Shown here: positions 1-10,280 of the stretch, one piece after another
How the letters are laid out: every line of letters starts with the position of its first letter
How positions within the stretch are numbered: the stretch's first letter is position 1
Assembly: GCA_963576735.1 (NCBI GenBank)
Contig: OY755190.1
Span: forward strand, 6,379,695 to 6,443,694
Source: Bedellia somnulentella
Lineage: Eukaryota; Arthropoda; Insecta; Lepidoptera; Bedelliidae
DNA: 64,000 bases
Direction: 5' to 3'
The notes under the pieces: model-generated
Told to the model about the DNA's origin: nothing
Database searches by the model: none
Seen by the model: the letters and a program-made list of their open reading frames with translations, nothing else
Made by a program: the position numbers and the translations under genes

Positions 1-25
1 ACATATATGGGCTGTGAGAGAGATA
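1..25 (+). repeat. SINE B 3' end, cut by the window edge
   Basis: The first bases (ACATATATGGGCTG then GAGAG) match the distal end of the tRNA-derived SINE B copy that lies on the minus strand near 59335-59360. Only the tail is in the window, so the call rests on about 20 bases. Confidence 0.4.
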
Positions 26-600
26 TTTTAAATCTCTGGTAAAGTGGATTGTCTTGATATTGGGCCCACGAACGTTCGGACCAATAAATATAAAATTGAA
101 TGAAGTCACCCATTTAATACGCTGTGCAGGTTCGGCTAAGAATCACATTAACTATCATTTCACATTTCTTCCTGTGGGTGTCGTGTTTTTAAGTGCTTGC
201 TAAATGATGAGGGTGAAAATCCATCACCAACAAAATTAATTTTACAATTTCTTCCCTTTTCTGAATTCTGAATTATGATTATCCCTTTTTGATATTTCTA
301 GACGTGAATTTAAAAAAGTTTACAAGTATAATCTTACTGACAGTGTTATCCGGACTCATCTTATAACGAACAAAACTTTATTTGATTTACAATTTATACC
401 ATTTTTTATTGCATACCGCAATCATGTATTTCCTTTTATTCATGCTAATTATTTGTGAACTACAACGTGTTTGAACTTAATGAACATTACCATAGTAAAA
501 TGGTCAGCAGGATATCTCACAAGGATCCAATTATCATTATTGTCGCTGTTTTCTGAACTATTTTAAATAGGTTTTTTTTTAAATTATTTATATTGTAGTT
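26..600. other. A+T-rich sequence, nothing recognised
   Basis: No coding potential, RNA gene or copy of the dispersed families was recognised here. Confidence 0.5.
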
Positions 601-883
601 TCCATTAGTTCCCATTGGAGCAGACAGAGACTATCGATCGCCATTTTGTATGATCATGGCAAATCTTTCTTGCTCCGTTTACATCCATCAATCTTCTCTC
701 ACGAGCACATCCTCTTTATTAATAAAGAAAAGAAAGAAAGAAAAACATTTATTCACAACTAAAGGTACACTTTAAACACACAACAGTAATCTTAAAACAA
801 TAAGCTTATAAACTATAAAATTCTTCTTTATATTCATTCTTCATATTTCGGACGCCTGCCTTTTTAAGCACACTCGCTATTTG
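601..883 (-). mobile_element. RTE-like LINE 3' fragment, interrupted
   Basis: Read on the minus strand this matches the end of the coding part and the 3' end of the LINE best seen at 26640-27015, including the CTGYCTACCCCAATGGGAAC-like block. The fragment is 5'-truncated and split by an insertion at about 716-822. Confidence 0.65.
716..822. mobile_element. Small insertion inside the LINE fragment
   Basis: Compared with other LINE fragments (for example 35046-35300), about 105 extra bases separate the GAGCACAT part from the TTCATATTTCGGACGCC part. The left end is an AAAGAAAG run, so reversed it resembles a short retroelement 3' end with a pyrimidine tail. TCTTTAT-like words occur at both junctions, a possible target duplication. 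The family is unknown. Confidence 0.35.
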
Positions 884-920
884 GCATTACCTACCATCTT
901 AATCAATCAATCAATATAAT

Positions 921-1166
921 ACATACATACATATAGTCACGGCTATATTTCCCTAGAAGGGGTAGCTAGAGCTAAGGAATTATAAATTCCTCAGCCACTT
1001 TTGGAAGTTGAGTGGGGAAAGGATGGTAAACATAAAGGTTTTTGGTGATGGATCTCCAACCACATCACCCAAAAATCCAATAAAAAGCCCCAATACCCTT
1101 AGTCGCCTCTTACGACACCCGTGGGTAGAAAGAGATAGCGACATTCTAAGCCGGCACTACACGGCA
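921..1166 (-). mobile_element. Family X (TATG-tail repeat), near full length
   Basis: Minus-strand copy running from the (CATA)n tail at 921 to the ACACGGCA head at 1166. It is flanked by CAATATAATA at 912-921 and again at 1170-1179, a 10-bp direct repeat that fits a target-site duplication. The small reading frame at 1008-1226 is an accident of this repeat. Confidence 0.75.
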
Positions 1167-1396
1167 CAACAATATAATATAATATATCAATATAATATTC
1201 AGCTAAATCTAATTACTCATGGTTGAACTTCCAAAAAGTCGTTGCCAGAGGCACTGCATAGGAAAATGTACTATTTACACACAGTACTATTACTATTTAG
1301 TGTAGCAGTCATAATTTAACTTAACGTTTACGTAACCAAAACGAATACTTAAGACATATCATAATAGAAAGAGTGATATCAAAAAAGTGTGAATTT

Positions 1397-1635
1397 GTTA
1401 GGGCAATTAACGGTGAGGAAAGAACATGAGGAAACCCACGATAGCTGAGCTCCACTTGGTCATAGCATAGTGTAATTGTATAAAGTGGCTATGCCTGCCC
1501 TAATATCAAATGAGTACACTGTCCAAGCAAGACGTAGTTACTCTGAACACCAGGTGATAATGTCACGTGATATTCAGAAGTATTAGTACCCCTGCCATAC
1601 CCTTCGGGGATATACGATGTGAACGTTTGATTTGA
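1397..1635 (+). mobile_element. SINE A body, headless
   Basis: Carries the family's GGTGAGG...GAGGAAACCCAC, TATCA...GAGTACACTGTCC and CCCTTCGGGGATATACG blocks in the same order as the fuller copy at 45006-45370. The tRNA-like head is missing. Confidence 0.65.
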
Positions 1636-1659
1636 GTTGAGTAAAGTCCAAAAAGATCT

Positions 1660-1750
1660 GAATACCAAGTGACAAAAATCAAATGTTTGATGAGTTTTCA
1701 GAAGTATTGGTACTTACTTCTGCCACTGTTTCGGGGATAAACGTTTTAAA
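1660..1750 (+). mobile_element. SINE A 3' fragment, second piece
   Basis: A degraded second copy of the SINE A 3' half (AGTATTGGTACTTACTTCTGCC then GGGGATAAACG) follows the first directly, perhaps a tandem remnant. Confidence 0.4.
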
Positions 1751-1880
1751 TTAAAATATGTTTTATTTTTAATTCATACAAGTCGCACTGGTTATAAGCT
1801 TTATAATAGCAACCTCATTTTAATGAAGACTTAATTAGTTATTCTATCTGATACTATTGGTAAAGAAAATTCCTAAAAAG

Positions 1881-2105
1881 TGCCGTGTAGTGCCGGCTTA
1901 GAATGTTACAACCCCTTACTACCGGTTGTCGTAAGAGACGACTAACTTTTTTGGGCGATGCGGTTGCAGACCCATCACCAACGATACTTTATTTTTACCA
2001 TCTCCTCCCCTATTAACTTCCAAATGTGGCTGAGGAGTTTCTAGCTCTAAAGCTCTGGCCGCCCCTTTTTGGGATATACGGCCGTGAGTATATGTATGTA
2101 TGTTA
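1881..2105 (+). mobile_element. Family X copy, plus strand
   Basis: Runs from TGCCGTGTAGTGCCGG at 1881 to the TATGTATG tail, carrying the head, the GTCGTAAGAGACGACTAAC block, the ACCCATCACCAACGA block and the AATGTGGCTGAGGAGTTTCT block. The head variant (TGCCGTGTAGTGCCGG with CTACC) is shared with the copies at 6493 and 46144, a subfamily distinct from the GCTGTGTAGTGTCGG type. Confidence 0.75.
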
Positions 2106-2437
2106 CACAAATGAAAGGCAGACACGTTTTGTTAATGTGTAATAGGTATATTAACACGCCTTCCTGGCTTGAAGACATAATAGTATGTTATTTACTATAA
2201 ATATTAAAACATACGGTAATATCACTAGTATATACACTTAGTTGAATGTCACAGACATTGCAAGTAAGAATAGAAATTTATAGGGTTATTTTAAGTTAAA
2301 TTTTGAAAACCAATGAAATATACCAACAACAAATAAGGTTTAAGCATATAAATAAGCATACATTGGCTTAATATTTCATATGTTTTAAAATCCTCAAAAC
2401 AGAAATAAAACATATTTTATAACAGCTTCTATTTTTA

Positions 2438-3181
2438 ACCGACTTCAAAAAAGGAGGTTCTCAGTTCGATTGTTTGTATGTATGTATGTATGTATGTATG
2501 TATAATTGTCCGCGATTATCTCGAGTTTGGCTTAAGCTATTTGGATGCGGTTTTCAGGACAGTATTCGTTACATTTAGGAGAAGGTTTTAGTGCCTTAAC
2601 CGACCATAAAAAGAAAGGAGGTTCTGTGTTTGACCTGTATGTATGTCTGTTGGTCCGCGATTATCTCACGTTTGGCTTAAGCTATTTGGATGCGGTTTTC
2701 AGAAAAGTATTCGTTACATTTAGGAGAAGGTTTTAGTGCCTTAACCGACCAAAAAAAGGAAGGAGGTTCTGTGTTTGACCTGTATGTATGTCGGTTGGTC
2801 CGCGATTATCTCACGTTTGGCTTAAGCTATTTGGATGCGGTTTTCAGAAAAGTATTCGTTACATATAGGAGAAGGTTTTAGTGCCTTAACCGACCAAAAA
2901 AAGAAAGGAGGTTCTGTGTTTGACCTGTATGTATGTCTGTTGGTCCGCGATTATCTCACGTTTGGCTTAAGCTATTTGGATGCGGTTTTCAGAAAAGTAT
3001 TCGTTACATTTAGGAGAAGGTTTTAGTGCCTTGACCGACCAAAAAAAGAAAGGAGGTTCTGTGTTTGACCTGTATGTATGTGTGTTGGTCCGCGATTATC
3101 TTACGTTTGGCTTAAGCTATTTGGATGCGGTTTTCAGAAAAGTATTCGTTACATTTAGAAGATGGGTTAAAAGTTCTTTAA
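2438..3181 (+). repeat. 145-bp tandem array, Y copy 1
   Basis: ACCGAC recurs at 2438, 2599, 2744, 2889, 3034 and 3181, giving units of 161, 145, 145, 145 and 147 bp. The first is longer because of a (TATG)n stretch. Units 2-5 differ at only a few positions, so they were homogenised recently. Each unit keeps a frame of about 63 codons, which is a by-product of the repeat and has no known domain. Confidence 0.9.
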
Positions 3182-3429
3182 CCGACTCGAAAAAAAGGAG
3201 GTTTCTTAGTTTGAAATATAAGTATGTATGTAAAGTTATCAATACTACACAGAAATGTATCAATATACGTTAATAATGTTTTTTTATTAGTAATAAACAG
3301 AGTTACTAAATTATTGAACAAAAAAGTATATAAAAACATGAATAAAAAAAGTATATAAAAACATGAATAAATTACTCTTAATTATATTAAAGAAAAAAAT
3401 ATATATTGCAACATCATGTTTTTCATCCT

Positions 3430-3667
3430 GGTCATTTCAATCAAGGCGCTTTCGTCATGGAGAATTTCGCGCTTTCGGAATGGTCTTAACCATTTAAGTA
3501 ATTTCTTTGAATCTATATCACTTAAAGCCATCTCATCAAGGGATTTTACTCGACTCAACGCTACATATATATAAGAGAGTTTCTTCGCATTTGTGATAGG
3601 TGAACTTCTCTTTGCTCATCTGTTTCGGCAGCAAGAGCAGCACGCTGACGATCTCTCTCATTCTGAA
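3430..3667 (-). pseudogene. PIF1-type helicase C-terminal remnant
   Basis: The minus strand encodes the same peptide region as 8502-8765, ending at the Z MITE on the upstream side. The copy at 3430 keeps about 25 bases (after the DID-type segment) that are missing from copy 2. The frame is short and has no start, so it is a broken relic. Confidence 0.5.
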
Positions 3668-3796
3668 GGGCAAGCACGAGTTATCGACACGATAACGGTT
3701 AGAATGAGATGGCAGTATACGATACTAAGTAAGTGCGTAAAAGATGGCTGCTTTATCCCACGCGATAACTAGTTTAAGTACGGCTCGTGCTTGCCC
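3668..3796 (+). mobile_element. MITE Z, copy 1
   Basis: A 129-bp element bounded by inverted GGGCAAGCACGAG and CTCGTGCTTGCCC. The interior (TTATCGACACGATAACGG to CGCGATAACTAGTTTAA) is also imperfectly palindromic. It matches 8760-8888 and, inverted, 60108-60243. No transposase frame is present, so it would be non-autonomous. The duplicated target could not be fixed. Confidence 0.75.
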
Positions 3797-4066
3797 TGCT
3801 GAAGTCTTTGTTTTTTTTCGATGGGTGTTTCGTTCTCCCTTACGCGACTTTTCCTTAAAGTATCCTTTGCTTTTCTATCTAGGCCCGCAGGTAAACAAAA
3901 TAGTAACAAGTAAGCTAAAGTCATAATAACAAATATTATAACTACCTGTTAAAAAAACTATAAAATAAACAGACAGTAAAACCAATCTCTCAAAAACTAT
4001 CACTAATTCACTAAAAAAACTCAGAGTGATTTAAGAACTTATCACTAAAAAGTATAAAATAAAAAT

Positions 4067-4247
4067 ATAATAAAAAAGAAAAACAAAAACTTCAAATTAA
4101 AAACTAAACAGAAAAATTAAATATTATTATTTTTTATTTAAAAAAGAACCGCCTTCAAAAATCCAACTGAAAAGTATAAAATAATTTTTATTTATTTTAT
4201 TATGTACAACTCTATTCAACTTCTTCTTTTTGAAGTCGGTGCCAAAC
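4067..4247 (+). repeat. Left arm of 181-bp inverted repeat in Y copy 1
   Basis: Reads outward-in from ATAATAAAAAAG to GAAGTCGGTGCCAAAC and is the reverse complement of 4898-5078 with almost no mismatch. The arms could be the ends of a 1-kb element (4067-5078) or a foldback within Y. No convincing target duplication flanks them. Confidence 0.8.
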
Positions 4248-4897
4248 AGACAAATCCAAAATGAAAATTGCTACATAGAGAAAACCATACGAATAATAAA
4301 TCAATCGATAGTGCCTCAACAACAGTAGGTAACACAATCGCGCTCAAAAATCAAGAAATTTCTTCCGCTCGCAACGACGTCGCTTTATAAAGGATGGAAT
4401 GGGGGGACAGTGAGCGGTGCTTAGCCTGGTGTGCATGCGTCGCACTTCGCAGAGAAAATATCATAATATACATGTCACCGTAAAACTGTAAATACTAGTA
4501 AATTATAATTTTAGATAGATAGCGAGATAGTAAACTAACGTTAGGTTAGGTTATGTAAGATTATCAGATTTCAAACTAACGGAATTAACAATCCGACAGA
4601 GACATGCATGCACCGAGTTGGCACAACCAATACTTCTAACACTTTATAAAAAGACGATCGAGAATCTAAATCACTACATAGTATAAAACAAAGTCGCTTT
4701 CTCTCTCCCTGTCTGGGATATACGGACATCCTTATGTATACTTTAATCTGTAAAACTACGAAATGAATTTTAATGCGATTTTTTTTATTAATTGAATAAA
4801 AAGGAAGGTTTATAAGGATGACATACGCTGATAGGGTGGAGAACTCACTCAACTTGGGCGGGCCACTAATATTCGTTCTTCTTTGTCATGAAAATTG

Positions 4898-5078
4898 GTT
4901 TGGCACCGACTTCAAAAAGAAGAAGTTGAATAGAGTTGTACATAATAAAATAAATAAAAATTATTTTATACTTTTCAGTTGGATTTTTGAAGGCGGTTCT
5001 TTTTTAAATAAAAAATAATAATATTTAATTTTTCTGTTTAGTTTTTAATTTGAAGTTTTTGTTTTTCTTTTTTATTAT
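4898..5078 (-). repeat. Right arm of 181-bp inverted repeat in Y copy 1
   Basis: Partner of 4067-4247. The near-perfect pairing implies either a young element or ongoing gene conversion between the arms. Confidence 0.8.
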
Positions 5079-5875
5079 CTATATGTACAAAATATACCTA
5101 GTTTTAAAGAAAATAATATGAATAGAGATTTTTTACACAAACTTAGTTAAAACTACTTATAATTCCGAATTCACCGTCAACTTTCCTACATAATAGAGTT
5201 GTCCACGAAACCAATTAACGTAAAGTAGACAAAATTCCGAATAAAAAAACCCACCACAAAATAGCATTCGAAAGCGTCTCCGATCCCGCAGACGTCCGAT
5301 TCGCCAACAAAAAACAATGTCGAAACGAATATTGCACACGACGACAAAGAAACTGAACAAGTAAAAATAAAACTCTGTGTGTCTGTGTGTTCTGTGGAAG
5401 AAGCCCGCGCCTGCGCATTGCGGCCCATGCGCCGACGCAACAAAACAAGCAAGATTGACCCCAGACAGACCGCGCGCAAATAAAACGACTGTTCGTTCTT
5501 CTTGAAACCAGAAAGAGACGGATATAAAAAGGGCGGTGTACTTGAACTTTGTTTCCAATTAATGCTCAGTGGGCTTCGAAATGGGCGGGGCTTGCTCGGC
5601 GCAGGCTAATAGGGATCGACCTAAAATGATCTATAGATCGCGCCGGAGTGCATTCTGCATTGTTATAGCTTGTCGTTGAGTTTCGTGCTATTACGCATTG
5701 ACTACATCTATTTCATTTAAGATTGATTGTCCGATTTATAAATTTTGTATTAATGCAGAATTTTGAAGAAGATTTAGAGCAGACGACTGTGTAGGGATTC
5801 AGAGGACTACTACGCTAACATGTATTAGTGTATTATACATAACCGACTTATGAAAAAATAAATAGATACGTAATG
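5079..5875. other. GC-richer single-copy tract with promoter-like motifs
   Basis: Not matched by any repeat family in this window. It holds GCGCCTGCGCA at about 5406 (like the NRF-1/ewg site), TATAAAAAG at 5523-5531, TCAGT at 5566-5570 and GGGCGGGGC near 5584. TATA to TCAGT is about 45 bp, longer than the usual 30, and no convincing exon follows. Overlapping short frames on the minus strand show no known domain. Confidence 0.3.
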
Positions 5876-6078
5876 TAGCCGTAGCTTCAGAATCAGAAAT
5901 TTCTTAGCCACTTTTGGAAGTTGAGAGGGGAAATTATGTTAGTAAAATAAAGGTTGTTGGCGGTGGGTCTCCAGTCACATCGCCCAAAAATCCCTTGAGA
6001 AGCCCCTTAGTCGCCTCTTAAGATCACACATGGGAAGAAGAGGGGTAGTACTACTCTATGCCGACACTCCACAACTAA
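5876..6078 (-). mobile_element. Family X copy, minus strand
   Basis: Contains the TTGGAAGTTGAG, GATGGGTCTCC-like and TTAGTCGCCTCTTA blocks and ends in a GCCGACACTCCACAAC head. The (CATA)n tail is absent, and several small deletions mark it as old. Confidence 0.65.
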
Positions 6079-6154
6079 ATAGATTTAGTAATTGATGAAA
6101 TCAATTAAATCAGCTAGCTCATTGCAATTAGAAATCCTACAATAGGGTAACCAG

Positions 6155-6300
6155 ACCTTCGGAAATAGAAATTTCTTAGCCACATTTGGTATCGGTATAT
6201 TGGTGGTGGGTCTCCTGCCACACCATCCAATAATGACTTAAAAAGCCACAATACTGTTCTCACGAGAACAAATGAATTACATTCTAAGCCAATAGATTCT
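6155..6300 (-). mobile_element. Family X fragment, heavily degraded
   Basis: TTTCTTAGCCACATTTGG, GGTGGGTCTCC and CATTCTAAGCCAATAG are recognisable in family order, with the blocks between them deleted. Confidence 0.5.
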
Positions 6301-6492
6301 TACAACACAGTTTTTTGCATATGAAAAAATAAAATACTCATTATAAGTAAAACAGTAAATTAGAATTATAAATTCCCTCATTACTTAGCTCCGACCAATT
6401 CGCCATCTTTTCTTCCTCAACTACCACAAATAGGTACCAGGGGAATTTGTCATCTCTGAACCTAGCTACCGCTAATATAAGTTCTATTATGG

Positions 6493-6735
6493 GTTGCCGT
6501 GTAGTGCCGGCTTAGAATATCACTACCCCTTTCTACCCACGGGTGTCGTAAGAGACGACTTAGGGCATGGAGCTTTTTTAAATGGTTTTTGGGCGATGCG
6601 GTTGGAGACCCATCACCCACGATACATTATTCCTACCATCTTATCCCCTATCAAATTCCAAATGTGGCTGAGGAGTTTCTGGCTCTGAAGCTCTGGCTAC
6701 CCTTTTTCGGATTTATCGCCGTGAGTATATATATT
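6493..6735 (+). mobile_element. Family X copy, plus strand
   Basis: Near full length from TTGCCGTGTAGTGCCGG to GCCGTGAGTATATATAT. TATTATGG occurs just before the head and again just after the tail, a probable 8-bp target duplication. Confidence 0.75.
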
Positions 6736-6871
6736 ATGGATTAGTATCGATTAAACTTTAAATGAATGGGCCCTGTTAGTAATTACTATAATATACGATC
6801 CGCTAACCTTTTCATCACAGAAAAATGTTTCTTTTATAATAACTTCCCTACTCATTGTTAAAAGGTGTTGC

Positions 6872-7140
6872 ATATTGCTGAAAAATGCGGGCTCAGAATA
6901 ACACTAACTCATTTCTTTCTGCGAGTGTTGACTCTGTGTATAGAATTAGTAGTGTATAAAAGTCTTATTTTAAAACATTTAAAGTATATTTTGGACGATG
7001 TTGCTGGAGATGGACCCATCAAGTATTAATATTCCTTCTTTATTTTACTATATTATGCCACTTAATTTCCAAAACTACTTGAGGAATTGCTATTTCTGAA
7101 GCTCTCGCCTCAACCCCCTGTTTGCGATTACCGATAAAAA
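6872..7140 (+). mobile_element. Family X copy, degraded
   Basis: GCTCAGAATAACACTAAC, TGGACGATGTTGCTGGAGA and TCTGAAGCTCTCGCC follow the family order with many substitutions and an insertion in the middle. Confidence 0.5.
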
Positions 7141-7579
7141 CTTACGTATCAGTGTTCTACCAAAATCTATCTACATATTAAGCTTATTTTAGCCACCGAG
7201 TTTGCTTTTTCAAAGTCAAAATAACAGGGCAAAGGGGCATTAACTTATTAAAACAATCAGATTCTCTTTCTCTTTAGCTAATCACTCTTAGCTATATAAT
7301 CAATCACTTACATAAAAATATCAACCAAGCCTAAATCACATAGACCATGAAGTCATATTTTAATACCATATCAAAACAAATATAAATTTTAGTTAAAAAA
7401 AGTCTCAATTAAAAAAAGCACCCGCATCGTTGGAATGAGTTCCTAACAGCCCTCGGCACTTCCTGTTATTGTCTATGATAAATAAATTATGCCCGAGTGT
7501 CAAATTACACTTAATTTAGTCTAATTCTTCAAATACAAGGATGCGGAAGGACCCTCGGTTTTGACTATGAGTTTTTTTA
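7141..7579. other. A+T-rich sequence, nothing recognised
   Basis: No repeat family or coding signal was recognised between the degraded X copy and Y copy 2. Confidence 0.5.
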
Positions 7580-7592
7580 ACCGACTTCATTA

Positions 7593-7635
7593 ACCGACTT
7601 CAAAAAAGGAGGTTCTCAGTTCGATTGTTTGTATG

Positions 7636-7666
<31 letters not shown>

Positions 7667-8330
7667 AATTGTCCGCAATTATCTCGAGTTTGGCTTAAGC
7701 TATTTGGATGCGGTTTTCAGAACAGTATTCGTTACATTTAGGAGAAGGTTTTAGTGCCTTAACCGACCAAAAAAAGAAAGGAGGTTCTGTGTTTGACCTG
7801 TATGTATGTCTGTTGGTCCGCGATTATCTCACGTTTGGCTTAAGCTATTTGGATGCGGTTTTCAGAAAAGTATTCGTTACATTTAGGAGAAGGTTTTAAT
7901 GCCTTAACCGACCAAAAAAAGAAAGGAGGTTCTGTGTTTGACCTGTATGTATGTCTGTTGGTCCGCGATTATCTCACGTTTGGCTTAAGCTATTTAGATG
8001 CGGTTTTCAGAGAAGTATTCGTTACATTTAGAAGATGGGTAAAGTGATTTAACCGACTCTAAAAGAAAGGAGGTTCTGTGTTTGACCTGCATGTATGTAT
8101 GTTGGTCGGCGATTATCTCGCGTTTCGTTTAAGCTATTTGGATGCGATTTTCAGAAAACTACTTGTTGCTTTCAGGACAAGGTTTTAGTGATCTAACCGT
8201 CTCAAAAAAGGAGTTTCTGAGTTTCACCTATAAGTATGTATGTAAGTTTGAAGGTTCTTAGTTATTATTAGACAAAGAGTTATCAGTTTATGCTATTACA
8301 TTCAGGAGAAGGTTTAAGTTCTTTAACCGA
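7593..8330 (+). repeat. 145-bp tandem array, Y copy 2
   Basis: Unit starts at 7593, 7762, 7907, 8052, 8196 and 8326 give lengths of 169, 145, 145, 144 and 130. The last two units are clearly diverged, whereas in copy 1 all inner units are nearly identical. Confidence 0.85.
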
Positions 8331-8501
8331 CTTGAAAAAAAGGAGGTTTCTTAGTTTGAAATATAAGTATGTATGTAAAGTTATCAATACTAGACAGAAA
8401 TTTATCAATATATGTTAATAAAGTTTTTTTATTAGTAATAAACAGAGTTACTAAATTATTGAACAAAAAAGTATATAAAAGCATGAATAAATTACTCTTA
8501 A

Positions 8502-8765
8502 TTATAGTGAAGAAAAAAATATATATTGCAACATCATGTTTTTCACCCTGGTCATTTCAATCAAGGCTCTTTCGTCATGGGGATGGTTAAGTAATCTCTT
8601 TGAATCTATATCACTGAAAGCCATCTCATCAAGGGATTTTACACGACTCAACACTACATATATATAAGAGTGTTTCTTCGCATTTGTGATAGGTAACTTC
8701 TCTTTGCTCATCTGTTTCGGCAGCAAGAGCAGCACGCTGACGATCTCTCTCATTCTGAAGGTCAA
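8502..8765 (-). pseudogene. PIF1-type helicase C-terminal remnant
   Basis: The minus-strand frame contains YVVLSRVKSLDEMAFSDID, which resembles helicase motif VI and the segment after it in PIF1-family proteins such as those of Helitrons. The ATP-binding (Walker) motifs are absent, and the upstream side is cut by MITE Z. The 87-codon frame cannot encode a working helicase. Which transposon it came from is not settled. Confidence 0.55.
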
Positions 8766-8888
8766 GCACGAGTTATCGACACAATAACGGTTAGAATGAG
8801 ATGGCAGTATACGATACTAAGTAAGTGCGTAAAAGATGGCTGCTTTATCCCACGCGATAACTAGTTTAAATACGGCTCGTGCTTGCTC
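8760..8888 (+). mobile_element. MITE Z, copy 2
   Basis: Matches 3668-3796, with point changes in both termini (GGTCAAGC and GCTTGCTC). It is at the same place in Y, so Z entered Y before Y was copied. Confidence 0.75.
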
Positions 8889-9161
8889 TGCTGTCTTTGT
8901 TTTTTTTCGATGGGTGTTTCGTTCTCCATTACGCGACTTTTCCTTAAAGCATCCTTTGATTTTCTACCTAGGCCCGCAGGTAAACAAACTAGTAACAAGT
9001 AAGCTAAAGTCATAATAACAAATATTATAACTACCTGTTAAAAAACTATAAAATGAACGGACAGTAAAACTTATCTCTAAAAAACTATCACTAATTCACT
9101 AAAAAACTCAGAGTGATTTAAGAACTTATCACTAAAAAGTATAAAATAAAAAAGAAAAACA

Positions 9162-9322
9162 AAAACTTCAAATTAAAAACTAAACAGAAAAATTAAATAT
9201 TATTATTTTTTATTTAAAAAAGAACCGCCTTCAAAAATCCAACTGAAAAGTATAAAATAATTTTATTTATTTTATTATGTACAACTCTATTCAACTTCTT
9301 CTTTTTGAAGTCGGTGCCAAAC
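9162..9322 (+). repeat. Left inverted arm in Y copy 2
   Basis: Reverse complement of 9972-10132. It is shorter than in copy 1 because the outer A-rich end has diverged. Confidence 0.8.
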
Positions 9323-9971
9323 AGACAAATCCAAAATGAAAATTGCTACATAGAGAAAACCATACTAATAATAAATCAATCGATAGTACCTCAACAACAG
9401 TAGGTAACACAATCGCGCTCAAAAATCAAGAAATTTCATCCGCTCGCAACGACGACGTCGCTTTATAAAGGATGGAATTGGGGGACAGTGAGCGGTGCTT
9501 AGCCTGGTGCGCATGCGTCGCACTCCGCAGAGAAATTATCATAATATACATGTCACCGTAAAGCTGTAAATACTAGTAAATTATAATTTTAGATAGATAG
9601 CGAGATAGTAAACTGACGTTAGGTTAGGTTATGTAAGATTATCAGATTTCAAACTAACGGAATCAACAATTCGACAGAGACATGCATGCACCGAGTTGGC
9701 ACAACCAATACTTCTAACACTTTGTAAAAAGACGATCGAGAATCTAAATCACTACATAATACAAAGTCGCTTTCTCTCTCCCTGTCTGGGATATAGGGAC
9801 ATCCTTATGTATACTTTAATCTGTAAAACTACGAAATGAATTTTGATGCGATTTTTTTTTATTAATTGATTAAAAAGGAAGGTTTATAAGGATGACATAC
9901 GCTGATGGGGAGGGGAACTCACTCCACTTGAGCGGGCCACTAATATTCGTTCTTCTTTGTCATGAAACTTG

Positions 9972-10132
9972 GTTTGGCACCGACTTCAAAAAGAAGAAGT
10001 TGAATAGAGTTGTACATAATAAAATAAATAAAATTATTTTATACTTTTCAGTTGGATTTTTGAAGGCGGTTCTTTTTTAAATAAAAAATAATAATATTTA
10101 ATTTTTCTGTTTAGTTTTTAATTTGAAGTTTT
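9972..10132 (-). repeat. Right inverted arm in Y copy 2
   Basis: Partner of 9162-9322. Similarity to copy 1 stops just past this arm, which puts the right edge of Y in or near it. Confidence 0.8.
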
Positions 10133-10280
10133 TTTGGAACTTCATTATGAGAGCTTGTTTAACATATATTATTGATTAAGGGCGCACCAGGTATATCGAA
10201 TTAGTTTAGTATTATAGTGATTTCGTTTGTCAAGTTGTGTGAGTACAAAGTGTAAGTAATAAAACAGTGGTAACTTGGCA

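Larger units (their letters stand above)
2438..5078 (+). mobile_element. Composite repeat Y, copy 1
   Basis: A 2.6-kb unit repeated almost base for base at 7580-10135 in the same orientation. From left to right it holds an ACCGACTTCAAAAAAGGAGG start with a (TATG)n stretch, a 145-bp tandem array, a remnant of a PIF1-type helicase on the minus strand, an inserted MITE (Z), and a 181-bp inverted repeat around a 650-bp spacer that includes a Helitron-like 5' sequence (from about 4669). The flanking DNA differs between the copies, so this is dispersal rather than one tandem duplication. The class is unresolved. Confidence 0.7.
7580..10135 (+). mobile_element. Composite repeat Y, copy 2
   Basis: Matches 2438-5078 over its length. 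It starts with a doubled ACCGACTTC (7580 and 7593) and ends inside the right inverted arm near 10132-10135. Differences from copy 1 are mainly indels: fewer near-identical array units, two extra diverged units, and a short deletion in the helicase remnant. Confidence 0.7.

Noticed and set aside
2545..3273. A series of ~63-codon frames with nearly the same peptide
   Set aside because: They repeat with the 145-bp unit and have no start context, domain or codon signal; a by-product of the tandem array.
4541..4556. TTAGG telomeric repeats (also at 9618-9633)
   Set aside because: Only two or three imperfect units inside Y; too few to mean a telomere or interstitial telomeric site.
5157..5558. A 133-codon minus-strand frame
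   Set aside because: Cys/Phe-rich with three overlapping alternative frames on the same strand and no domain; it lies in a GC-richer tract where long open frames arise by chance.
2438..10135. A CRISPR-like array or phage origin in the tandem units
   Set aside because: Units are contiguous without spacers, and the context is eukaryotic transposon DNA.
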